Assembly (NCBI GenBank): GCA_039698075.1
Contig: JBDKTJ010000157.1
Coordinates: 1 to 23,626 of the forward strand
Length of the DNA: 23,626 bases
Origin: JAJFVC01 sp039698075
Lineage (GTDB): Bacteria > Planctomycetota > Planctomycetia > Pirellulales > Thermoguttaceae
Direction: 5' to 3'
Shown: positions 7,190-14,055 of the stretch, piece after piece
Layout of the letters: each line of letters opens with the position of its first letter
How positions within the stretch are numbered: position 1 is the first letter of the stretch
Position numbers and translations under genes: made by a program
The notes under the pieces: model-generated
Databases searched by the model: none
What the model was told of the DNA's origin: nothing
What the model saw: only the letters and a program-made list of their open reading frames with translations

Positions 7190-7921
7190 GTTGTCTTCCT
7201 GGTCGGTCGGCGGGTCATGCTGCGATTCAATCCGAATCGCTTGAATGGCTTCGGGCTCGCTCTCGGCCACCGGCAGAACGCGATACAGTTTCGTGGCGAT
7301 CAACACCGTGCGGACCTCGACGCTGAGGTTGCAGAGCTTCAGGCGTCGCCGATGCTGGGCCAGCCGCCGCTCGAGCATCACCAGCGTGCCGAGCATGGAA
7401 CTGGACAGGGTCGTCACTTTCGAAAGATCCAGAACGATGTGGTGCTTTTCGGCGTGGTTCAAGGCGTTGACCAACTCGTCGCAGACCTCCTTGACCGCAT
7501 GGTCGTCGAGGATCTGCGGCCTGACGATCTGGATCACGAGGACGTCGCCGTCTTTCCGAACGTCCAAATGACGATAGACGGTCACCGGCATTCCGCATTG
7601 CGGACAAATGGCGAATGACTGCGAGATGACGCGGCCGCACGTCAGGCAGACCCTTTCCCGCCCTGGATGCAACGGGGGATTGGCGGCAACCGCCCAACTG
7701 TGTCGACTCCGCTGCGGCTCCTCGACCACGACCACCTGGGTGGGAACCTGGGCGTGCGGCGTGGAACCCGGAGCCGCCCCAAGCCCGTCGGACACGACAG
7801 CCGTCGCGACGTATGGAATGCGCACCGGCGCGGTGCAGCGGGGGCAGACGCCGATCTTTCCGGCGTATTGTTCACGCACATGCAAAACGTGCCCGTTCGG
7901 GCACCGGACCTCGATGAGCAT
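7187..7921 (-). CDS. Zinc-ribbon and STAS-domain protein (anti-sigma factor antagonist-like)
   Basis: A 244-residue protein with two putative metal-binding knuckles followed by a STAS domain. The first knuckle has Cys7, Cys26 and Cys29, with CPNGH at its start; the second has Cys92, Cys95, Cys106 and Cys109. A Pro/Val-rich linker separates them. The STAS fold spans about residues 118-212 (DVLVIQIVRP to LYRVLPV). STAS proteins of the SpoIIAA type are phosphorylated on a Ser in a DSSG-like loop; here the loop reads TLSSSMLGTL, so a Ser is available but the preceding Asp is not. It may act in a partner-switching pathway, yet no anti-sigma kinase is adjacent. ATG 7921 has GGGGGA 7 nt upstream, whereas an in-frame TTG at 7936 overlaps that site. 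A dyad-containing promoter lies upstream. Confidence 0.85.
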   Translation of the reverse strand: MLIEVRCPNGHVLHVREQYAGKIGVCPRCTAPVRIPYVATAVVSDGLGAAPGSTPHAQVPTQVVVVEEPQRSRHSWAVAANPPLHPGRERVCLTCGRVISQSFAICPQCGMPVTVYRHLDVRKDGDVLVIQIVRPQILDDHAVKEVCDELVNALNHAEKHHIVLDLSKVTTLSSSMLGTLVMLERRLAQHRRRLKLCNLSVEVRTVLIATKLYRVLPVAESEPEAIQAIRIESQHDPPTDQEDN

Positions 7922-7981
7922 GATTCCGTCCCCCAAAACGAAACGGAGCCATGGCGGTCGACAACGCCACGAACCAATTGC

Positions 7982-8010
7982 ACTATACCCAAGGAGCCTG
8001 GGTATGGCAA
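7982..8010 (-). promoter_or_regulatory. Probable promoter of the STAS gene with a dyad in its spacer
   Basis: On the minus strand TTGCCA (8005-8010), 17 nt and TATAGT (7982-7987) form a good sigma-70 promoter, with transcription expected from about 7975. The inverted repeat ATACCCA / TGGGTAT (7985-7991 and 7999-8005, 7-nt gap) fills the spacer and overlaps both boxes, so a bound dimer would block polymerase. The dyad also lies 33 bp after the lyase stop codon but has no T-run, so it is a poor terminator. Confidence 0.6.
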
Positions 8011-8037
8011 TCCACGATTCGGGGGGGTGGTGTGTTA

Positions 8038-9555
8038 TTAGGCTGCGTCGCCGAAATCGGCGCGAAACGCCTCGGCCAGACGCTTGTCCCAGCCGTCGAT
8101 CGCCTCAAGCCGACCGATGAAGAACCGCAGCACCGGCGGTTCCTCGACGAACCGCAGGCCGCCGACCAGATTGCGATGCTGATAGAGCCAGTCCAACCGA
8201 TCGACGACGTAGTCCATGTGCGACACGGAATAGACGCGGCGCGGAACGGCCAGCCGGCACAGTTCCATGTCCGAAAAGACGTCGTTGCCGTGTTCGTCGC
8301 GGTCCATCGAGATGGTGCCGCGTTCCATGCCCCGCGCGCCGGAGGCGATGTACACCGCGGCGGTCAACGAGCCCGCGATGTATTGGGACGGCGGCACATG
8401 CGGCAGAAATCGCATGGCGTCCACATGGCCGGCCAATCCGCCCGGCGGCGTGACGGCCGGAATGCCGCGAGCCACCATATTATTGACGAAATAGTTGATC
8501 AGATCGGCCGAACTGCTGGCCACGTCGTAATCGACCATCTCGCGGAGACCTACCGCCATGGCCTCGATTTCCTTGGCCGACATGCCGCCGTAGGTGATGA
8601 AACCTTCGTAGACGGGCAGCCACACCTTCACCCGGTTGAAAAAATCCAGGTTGTTCGTGGCGATCAAACCGCCGCGGACGCAGGTGCTCTTGCGGCCCGA
8701 CAGGTAAATCAAATCGGCCTGGGCCATCATTTCGCGGATGATCGCCTCGACCGACGTCTGGGCGTAGGCCGCCTCGCGACGCTTGATGAAATACGCGTTT
8801 TCCGAAATCAGGCTGCAATCGATCACCACGGGAATGCCGTGGGCCGAAGCGATGCGGCGCACTTCCTTCAAGTTGGCCAACGAGAACGGTTGGCCGCCGA
8901 TCAGATTGGTCGTGGCTTCCATCCGGACGAACGCGACCTTGTCGGCGCCGTATTTTTTGATGACCGCCTCGAACTTCTCCAAGTCCAGATTGCCTTTGAA
9001 CGGCTCTTCACTGGCCGTGTTCATCGCCTCGTCGGTGTAAAGCTCCAACACCTTGCCGCCGAGCAGCTCGAAATGGGCCTTTGTGGTGGTGAAGTGATAG
9101 TTCATCGGAATGACGCAGCCGGGTTTGACGAAGACCTTCGCCAAAATGTGCTCGGCCGCCCGACCCTGGTGCGCCGGCACGCAATACTCAAACCCCAATA
9201 CGTCCTTCACGGCGCTCAGCAGCCGGTAGTAGCTTTCGCCGCCGGCGTAGGCGTCGTCCGAAACCATCATCGCGGCCAGCTGGTTGTCGCTCATCGCGTT
9301 GGTGCCGCTGTCGGTCAGCATGTCGAGGAACACGTCGCGCGTGCGAAGCAGAAACGTGTTGTAGCCGGCTTCCGCAATGGCTCGCAGCCGCTCGTCGATC
9401 GAAGGCAATCGCGTCTTCTGAACGATCCGAACCTTGTGCATCTCGATGGGAATGGTTTTGCCGCTGCTTAGTTTGATTTCCACAGTCGTCGGCTCCAATG
9501 AGGAAGAAGAAGGACTCGTGATGTTTGCATGAGACGCCGTCTTGGAAGAGGCCAC
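8038..9555 (-). CDS. Tryptophanase/tyrosine phenol-lyase family PLP enzyme
   Basis: This 505-residue beta-eliminating lyase cleaves an aromatic amino acid to pyruvate, ammonia and an aromatic leaving group (indole from Trp, phenol from Tyr). Family blocks are clear: DVFLDMLTDSGTNAMSD, the PLP Lys in SGRKST (about Lys289), YEGFITYGG, and CRLAVPRRVYSVSHMDYVV near the end. Two positions that set specificity look like tyrosine phenol-lyase: Thr in FTTTK (about 156; Thr124 of the Citrobacter enzyme) and Arg in GMERG (about 412; Arg381). Tryptophanases have Asp and a hydrophobic residue there. I also recall a clade annotated as tryptophanase that carries these residues, so the substrate is unresolved. 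Residue numbers use a GTG start at 9555; the conserved part starts near TVEIKL, so GTG 9483 or ATG 9441 are alternatives. It is divergent from the ior operon. Confidence 0.9.
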   Translation of the reverse strand: MASSKTASHANITSPSSSSLEPTTVEIKLSSGKTIPIEMHKVRIVQKTRLPSIDERLRAIAEAGYNTFLLRTRDVFLDMLTDSGTNAMSDNQLAAMMVSDDAYAGGESYYRLLSAVKDVLGFEYCVPAHQGRAAEHILAKVFVKPGCVIPMNYHFTTTKAHFELLGGKVLELYTDEAMNTASEEPFKGNLDLEKFEAVIKKYGADKVAFVRMEATTNLIGGQPFSLANLKEVRRIASAHGIPVVIDCSLISENAYFIKRREAAYAQTSVEAIIREMMAQADLIYLSGRKSTCVRGGLIATNNLDFFNRVKVWLPVYEGFITYGGMSAKEIEAMAVGLREMVDYDVASSSADLINYFVNNMVARGIPAVTPPGGLAGHVDAMRFLPHVPPSQYIAGSLTAAVYIASGARGMERGTISMDRDEHGNDVFSDMELCRLAVPRRVYSVSHMDYVVDRLDWLYQHRNLVGGLRFVEEPPVLRFFIGRLEAIDGWDKRLAEAFRADFGDAA

Positions 9556-9644
9556 GGCGGCAAACCATCCATCCTAATCCTGGCTTGGGCGAAAGTCCAG
9601 GGTCGAGCCGCAAGGGTGGTTGCAATCCCCACGCACGAATGGTG

Positions 9645-9673
9645 TGGAACCAAACGCCCGGCCGACGTATGAT
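9645..9673 (+). promoter_or_regulatory. Candidate promoter of the ior-ligase-ACT operon
   Basis: TGGAAC (9645-9650), a 17-nt spacer and TATGAT (9668-9673) would start transcription near 9680, about 48 nt before ATG 9728. The -10 box is good, the -35 box weak. It lies in the 172-bp divergent gap shared with the lyase gene, so joint control is possible; I saw no strong operator dyad there. Confidence 0.4.
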
Positions 9674-9727
9674 AAAGGATTCTCGGTTGGTTTTGCGCGG
9701 TTTCCTCTTTCTTGATCCCTTGGCAGC

Positions 9728-11860
9728 ATGATGGACGTCGATTTCGTGTCCCGACAACTGCTCAGCGGCGACGAGGCCGTGGCCCTGGCGGCCCGGCATG
9801 CGGGCGTCGCGCTGGGCGCCGGATATCCCGGCACGCCCTCGACCGAAATTCTCGAGTATTTCGATGCGCTGGGCGGAAGGGCCGAATGGGCGCCCAATGA
9901 AAAAGTGGCCTTTGAGGTGGCCCTCGGCGCGGCGTTCGGGTCCGCGGCCGCGCTGGTCACCATGAAACACGTCGGGCTGAACGTGGCGGCCGACCCGTTT
10001 TTCACGGCGGCCTACAGCGGCGTGCCCGGCCCGTTGGTCGTCGTCTCGGCCGACGATCCCGGCTTGGCCTCCAGTCAAAACGAACAAGACAACCGCCGCT
10101 ATGCCGTGGCGGCCGGCGTGCCGATGCTCGAACCGTCCGACTCGCAAGAGGCCTACGATTTCACGTGGGCCGCGTTGGACATCTCGGCGCGCTGGCACTT
10201 GCCCGTCCTGCTGCGCATGACCACGCGCGTGTGCCACTCGAAGACGTTGGTCGCGCCGCGAGCGGCCGAGCCGGCGGGTTCGCCGCCGCATTTTGAGCGC
10301 GACATTCCAGGCCGGGTCATGATTCCGGCCCACGCCCGGCCCGCCCATCGCCGGCTGCGCGCCAAATTGGCCGAGATCGCCGCGTGGGGCGAGGCCAGCT
10401 CGCTCCACACGCTCGTGGAGGGCGATCGGTCGCTGGGCGTCATTACCTCCGGCGTGACGTTTCAGCACGTCCGCGAGGCCGCGCCCGGGGCATCGATCCT
10501 CAAGCTGGGGCTGACTTATCCGTTGCCGATCGAGCGGATTCGGCGATTCGTCGCCGGCGTCGAGCGGTGTTTGGTCCTCGAGGAGGGCGATCCTTATTTG
10601 TTCGAGCAGATTCGGGCCGCCGGGATTCCGGTGGACCAAAAGCCCGAGATGTTTCGATTCGGCGAGTTGAACGTCGAGCGGGCGCGTCGGATTCTTTCCA
10701 ACGACACGTCGTCCGAACCGGCCCCGAAGCCCGGCAAACCGCCGGCGCTGTGCGTTGGTTGTCCGCATCGGGCGGTCTTTGGCGCGCTAAAAAAGCTCGA
10801 CTGCATCGTGGCTGGCGACATCGGTTGTTACACGCTGGGCGCGCTGCCGCCTTTTTCGGCAATGGACCTGCAGCTTTGCATGGGCGCGAGCATCGGCATG
10901 GGCCTCGGCTTGCGTCACGTGCTGCCCGAGCCGCAGGCCCGCCGCGTGGTCAGCGTGATCGGCGACAGCACCTTCCTGCACAGCGGCGTGACGGGCTTGA
11001 TCGAGATGGTCTACAATCCGCCGTCGACGGGCCATGTGGTCGTCATCCTGGACAATGCGACCACGGCAATGACCGGCCTGCAAGAAAATCCATCCACCGG
11101 ACGCACGTTGGGCGGCGCGCCGGCCACCCGGGTCTCGTTGGAGAATCTCGTGCGTTCGCTGGGCATTGAAAACGTCGCGGTGTGCGATCCGACCGCCGAC
11201 GCCGACGGGTTCGAACGGCAACTGCGCGACGCGCTGGCCCAAAACAGTCTGACCGTGTTGATCGCCCGGCGTCCGTGCCTTTTGGCCATGGCGAAGAATA
11301 AGAGGAGAGAGGCGAAAGGCGAGGGGCGAGGAGAAGGGGGCGGCCGGAAGGATCCGATCTCCGTTCCGAAGTCCACGGCCGCTGACGCCCTGGTCAACGT
11401 GATTATCGCCGGATTGGGCGGCCAGGGCGTGTTGAAGGCCTCGGACATTTTGGCCGACGCGGTGGTGTTGGCCGGTTGCGACGTCAAGAAGGCCGAGGTG
11501 CACGGCATGAGCCAGCGCGGCGGATCGGTGGCCTGCGACGTGCGTTTCGGTCCGAAGGTTTTGAGTCCGATGACGCCCGACGGCGAGGCCGACTACTTGA
11601 TCGTGTTGGCCGACGAGGAGATCGAGCACAATCGGTCGAAGCTTCGGCCCGGCGGCGTGTTGATCGCGATCGGCGCGTTGGAGGGGCTTTCGCTGCCCAA
11701 TCGCCGCAGCGCGAACGTGGCTTTGCTGGGCGTGTTGAGCCGACATTTGAACATCGACGTCGCTGCGTGGCATGAAGCCATCCGTCGCAACTTGAAGCCG
11801 GAACTCCACCGCGCGAATCTCGAAGCGTTTGAACTTGGCGCCGCCGGTAAGACGGCTTGA
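9728..11860 (+). CDS. Indolepyruvate:ferredoxin oxidoreductase, fused alpha-beta subunits, ferredoxin domain apparently missing
   Basis: Ior oxidatively decarboxylates aryl-pyruvates made from Trp, Phe or Tyr to aryl-acetyl-CoA, using thiamine diphosphate (TPP) and reducing ferredoxin. Residues 1 to about 330 match the IorA N-terminal domains (GYPGTPSTEILEYF, LTYPLP). CVGCPHR (about 342-348) and the TPP-binding half follow, with GDIGCYTLG (about 362-370) and GDSTFLHSG then DNATTAMTG (about 412-445). From about 556 the IorB part begins with VIIAGLGGQGVLKASDILAD and includes EVHGMSQRGGSV. IorA normally ends in an 8-Cys double [4Fe-4S] ferredoxin domain; here ARRPCLLA is followed by a Lys/Arg/Gly/Glu linker (about 521-550) with no Cys cluster. 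This layout is visible directly; how electrons leave is unknown. The stop overlaps the region just before the ligase ribosome binding site, so the genes are tightly coupled. Confidence 0.92.
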   Translation: MMDVDFVSRQLLSGDEAVALAARHAGVALGAGYPGTPSTEILEYFDALGGRAEWAPNEKVAFEVALGAAFGSAAALVTMKHVGLNVAADPFFTAAYSGVPGPLVVVSADDPGLASSQNEQDNRRYAVAAGVPMLEPSDSQEAYDFTWAALDISARWHLPVLLRMTTRVCHSKTLVAPRAAEPAGSPPHFERDIPGRVMIPAHARPAHRRLRAKLAEIAAWGEASSLHTLVEGDRSLGVITSGVTFQHVREAAPGASILKLGLTYPLPIERIRRFVAGVERCLVLEEGDPYLFEQIRAAGIPVDQKPEMFRFGELNVERARRILSNDTSSEPAPKPGKPPALCVGCPHRAVFGALKKLDCIVAGDIGCYTLGALPPFSAMDLQLCMGASIGMGLGLRHVLPEPQARRVVSVIGDSTFLHSGVTGLIEMVYNPPSTGHVVVILDNATTAMTGLQENPSTGRTLGGAPATRVSLENLVRSLGIENVAVCDPTADADGFERQLRDALAQNSLTVLIARRPCLLAMAKNKRREAKGEGRGEGGGRKDPISVPKSTAADALVNVIIAGLGGQGVLKASDILADAVVLAGCDVKKAEVHGMSQRGGSVACDVRFGPKVLSPMTPDGEADYLIVLADEEIEHNRSKLRPGGVLIAIGALEGLSLPNRRSANVALLGVLSRHLNIDVAAWHEAIRRNLKPELHRANLEAFELGAAGKTA
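11292..11345 (+). repeat. Purine-rich low-complexity tract inside the Ior fusion
   Basis: A run of G and A with few pyrimidines contains near-repeats of the unit GAGGCGAAAG / GAGGGGCGAG. It encodes the basic Gly/Glu/Arg linker between the IorA and IorB parts, exactly where a ferredoxin domain is expected. Its composition differs from the flanking codons, which suggests expansion or insertion of a simple repeat rather than conserved protein sequence. Confidence 0.7.
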
Positions 11861-11877
11861 TCGGAGGAATCAACAAC

Positions 11878-13197
11878 ATGTCCAGTGCATCGGTCGATCG
11901 TCATCCGGCCAGCCAGTCGGACTTCCTGCCGCACGACGCGTTGCGGCAACTGCAATCGTCCCGCTTGCGCGATGTGGTGCGCAGGGCCTACGACCACGTG
12001 ACGCTCTATCGCACCCGGATGGACCAGCTCGGCGTCCGGCCCGATCAGATTCGCGGCGTCGAGGACGTCGCCAGGCTGCCGCTGACCATCAAAAACGATC
12101 TGCGCGACACGTACCCGTTCGGCATGTTCGCCTCGCCGATGCACGACGTGGTTCGGCTGCACGCCTCGAGCGGCACGACCGGCAAACCGATCGTCGCGGC
12201 CTACACGCAGTCCGACCTGGACGTCTGGGCCAACACGATCCTCCGCTCGCTGTTGAGCTTCGGGTTTCACAAGGGCGACATCGTCCAGAACGCTTACGGG
12301 TACGGACTGTTCACCGGCGGCCTGGGCATCCACTACGGCATCGAGGCCCTCGGCGCGGCGGTGTTGCCGATCTCCGGCGGCAATACGGACCGGCAGATCA
12401 TGTTGATGCGAGATTTCGGCGTCACGGCCGTCTGCTGCACGCCGAGCTATTTCCTTCATATTCTCGACCGCGCCGAGGAGATCGGCGTCGATCTGCGCGA
12501 GCTGCCGTTGCGCGTGGGATGTTTCGGGGCCGAGCCCTGGACCGACGCAATGCGCCGCCGCATCGAGGCGGCCGCCGACATTCGGGCGTTCGACATTTAC
12601 GGGCTGACCGAAATCATCGGGCCGGGCGTCGCCGCCGAGTGTTCCGAGCAAAATGGGCTGCATGTGTTCGAGGACCATTTCTATCCCGAAATCATCGACC
12701 CGGACACGCTCGAACCGCTGCCCGACGGCGCCGAAGGCGAGTTGGTCATCACGACGCTCAGCAAACAAGCGATGCCGATGCTCCGCTATCGGACGCGCGA
12801 CATCACGTCGATCCACGTCGAGTCGTGCCCGTGCGGACGGACGATCCGTCGGATCCACCGCGTCTCGCACCGCAGCGACGACATGTTCATCGTGCGCGGC
12901 GTCAACGTGTTCCCGTCGCAGATCGAAACGGCGCTGTTGGGCGTCGAGGGCGCGTTGCCGCACTATCAAATCCTGTTGACCCGGCATCAAGACCTGGACC
13001 ACATCGAGGTGCGCGTCGAGGTGACGCCCGCCGCCTTCAGCGATCGCGTCGGCGTGATGGAGGAGTTGCGAGGCAAGATCTCCCGAGCCATCGAACACAC
13101 GATCGGCCTGCGCACCTCCGTGCGGCTGGTCGAACCGCACACCTTGCAACGCAGCGAAGGCAAAGCCAAACGGGTCGTCGATCAACGAAACCTTTGA
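11878..13197 (+). CDS. paaK: Phenylacetate-CoA ligase
   Basis: This 439-residue AMP-forming ligase joins aryl-acetates such as phenylacetate to CoA using ATP. In an ior operon it may also run backwards, making ATP from aryl-acetyl-CoA. Diagnostic features are the nucleotide-binding loop HASSGTTGKP (about residues 95-104), YGYGLFTGGLG, DIYGLTEIIGPG (about 239-250), and a C-terminal domain starting near SDDMFIVRGVNVFPSQIE, typical of PaaK rather than other adenylating enzymes. The length fits the family. I chose ATG 11878 because GGAGG lies 10 nt upstream; an in-frame TTG at 11857 would overlap that site. The start is 17 nt after the ior stop, and the ACT gene follows 57 nt downstream. Confidence 0.95.
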   Translation: MSSASVDRHPASQSDFLPHDALRQLQSSRLRDVVRRAYDHVTLYRTRMDQLGVRPDQIRGVEDVARLPLTIKNDLRDTYPFGMFASPMHDVVRLHASSGTTGKPIVAAYTQSDLDVWANTILRSLLSFGFHKGDIVQNAYGYGLFTGGLGIHYGIEALGAAVLPISGGNTDRQIMLMRDFGVTAVCCTPSYFLHILDRAEEIGVDLRELPLRVGCFGAEPWTDAMRRRIEAAADIRAFDIYGLTEIIGPGVAAECSEQNGLHVFEDHFYPEIIDPDTLEPLPDGAEGELVITTLSKQAMPMLRYRTRDITSIHVESCPCGRTIRRIHRVSHRSDDMFIVRGVNVFPSQIETALLGVEGALPHYQILLTRHQDLDHIEVRVEVTPAAFSDRVGVMEELRGKISRAIEHTIGLRTSVRLVEPHTLQRSEGKAKRVVDQRNL

Positions 13198-13254
13198 CCA
13201 TTTTTTTCGGTGCGGAACGTTTCTTGTTTCCGTCGCATGAGGGACAAAAAGGCC

Positions 13255-13677
13255 ATGAAACTCCATCAGCTTTCCGTGTTCGTGGAAAACCGTCCCGGTC
13301 ATTTGCAGGCGCCGTGCCAGGCGTTGGCCGACGCGGGCGTCAATTTGCGGACGCTCTCGCTGGCCGAAACCGAGCACTACGGAATCCTGCGGCTGATCAT
13401 CCAGGATTGGCAGCGGGCCAAGGAGGTTTTGGAGGCGGCCGGCTTCGTCGTGCATCTGGTCGAGGTCGTCGCGCTCGAAGTGCCCGACCATCCCGGCGGA
13501 CTGGCCGACGTGTTGCGCGTGATCGAAAACGCGAAAATCAACGTCGAGTACATGTACGCCTTCACCGAGAAGCGGGACGACAAAGCCGTGTTGGTGTTCC
13601 GGTTCAACGATCCCGACGCGGCCTTGCAGGCGTTGGAACATTCTGCGGTGAACGTGCTCGACAACATTGACTTTTAG
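13255..13677 (+). CDS. Tandem ACT-domain amino acid-binding protein
   Basis: A 140-residue protein made of two ACT domains (about residues 3-67 and 69-138). The first opens KLHQLSVFVENRPGHLQAPC with ALADAGVNLRTLSLAE; the second has VPDHPGGLADVLRVIENAKI, then NVEYMYAF. ACT domains bind amino acids or similar ligands at dimer interfaces and usually regulate enzymes; stand-alone pairs like this often sit beside phenylacetate-CoA ligase and ior genes. I infer it senses an aromatic amino acid or product and modulates its operon partners. ATG 13255 follows GAGGGA at a plausible distance; a start at 13210 is in frame but lacks the family pattern. It is the last gene of the operon. Confidence 0.92.
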   Translation: MKLHQLSVFVENRPGHLQAPCQALADAGVNLRTLSLAETEHYGILRLIIQDWQRAKEVLEAAGFVVHLVEVVALEVPDHPGGLADVLRVIENAKINVEYMYAFTEKRDDKAVLVFRFNDPDAALQALEHSAVNVLDNIDF

Positions 13678-13835
13678 GACGCAGCGAGTTGGGCGGCCCG
13701 CAACCCCCCTAATTTGTAGCGTCGCGGGCAGACTCTATTTCGCCGATATCGCCCACGCTTTCTATTGTTTCCATGTTACCATCGCGGTTTTGCAAAAGTC
13801 CGGAAAATCGCGTCGTTTTGCCACATTTTTTTGTG

Positions 13836-13923
13836 AAATCGCAAGCGGTTGGAGCGTTTCAAGGGACGCGAACCGGTTTCGCGGAAAGAGCATCGGCGCA
13901 TTTTTAAGTTGGAACGCGTATTA
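13836..13923 (-). repeat. Dispersed repeat, copy C
   Basis: Read on the minus strand it begins TAATACGCGTTCCAACTT, then AAAAATGCGCCGATGCTC and TTTCCGCGAAACCGG. It continues with ACGCTCCAACCGCTTGCG, matching copy A along nearly its whole length. The central hairpin has a mismatch compared with copies A and B. Unlike those copies it does not border the stop codon of any recognisable gene, so it may be a remnant or an independently mobile copy. Confidence 0.75.
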
Positions 13924-13924
13924 C

Positions 13925-13963
13925 ACTCGCCCCCAAGGGGCAAGCTCGCTAGAATGGGCGAGT
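13925..13963 (+). terminator. Possible hairpin (terminator-like)
   Basis: ACTCGCCC (13925-13932) pairs with GGGCGAGT (13956-13963), with a nested CCCC/GGGG. A short CGTTTTCC follows. The stem is stable but the T-run is short, and it lies 248 bp after the ACT gene, so termination of the ior operon here is only a guess. Confidence 0.3.
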
Positions 13964-13987
13964 CGTTTTCCTCGTCGCTGCAACTAA

Positions 13988-14042
13988 AAATAGGTTGGAC
14001 CGACGGAGCCTCCGACATCTCGGGTTCCACTGAAACCTATTT
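13988..14042 (+). promoter_or_regulatory. Leader inverted repeat upstream of the 598-residue protein
   Basis: A 9-bp perfect pair, AAATAGGTT (13988-13996) and AACCTATTT (14034-14042), brackets 37 nt that contain smaller pairings (CGGA/TCCG). It ends 13 nt before the ATG at 14056. As RNA it would make a long stem-loop just ahead of the start; it does not match any riboswitch class that I recognise. Confidence 0.35.
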
Positions 14043-14055
14043 GCTGTGGTGATGA

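Noticed and set aside
6924..7244. Plus-strand frame of 106 codons upstream of the STAS gene end
   Set aside because: It runs into repeat copy B and the STAS gene antisense; another frame (6919-7077) looks slightly more protein-like.
7951..9471. Plus-strand frame of 506 codons opposite the lyase
   Set aside because: Antisense to a well-supported PLP enzyme; no recognisable motif.
9556..9727. Sigma-54 promoter in the divergent gap
   Set aside because: TGGC and TTGC-like words occur but never with the GG-N10-GC spacing.
9188..10768. Minus-strand frame of 526 codons spanning the divergent promoter gap
   Set aside because: It crosses two real genes in shadow frames and is dominated by Arg, Gly and His.
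11593..13641. Minus-strand open frame of 682 codons
   Set aside because: It lies antisense to the ligase and ACT genes, whose motifs are unmistakable; the translation has shadow composition.
13667..13987. Plus-strand frame of 106 codons after the ACT gene
   Set aside because: It runs through repeat copy C and a hairpin, and has no motif or ribosome binding site.
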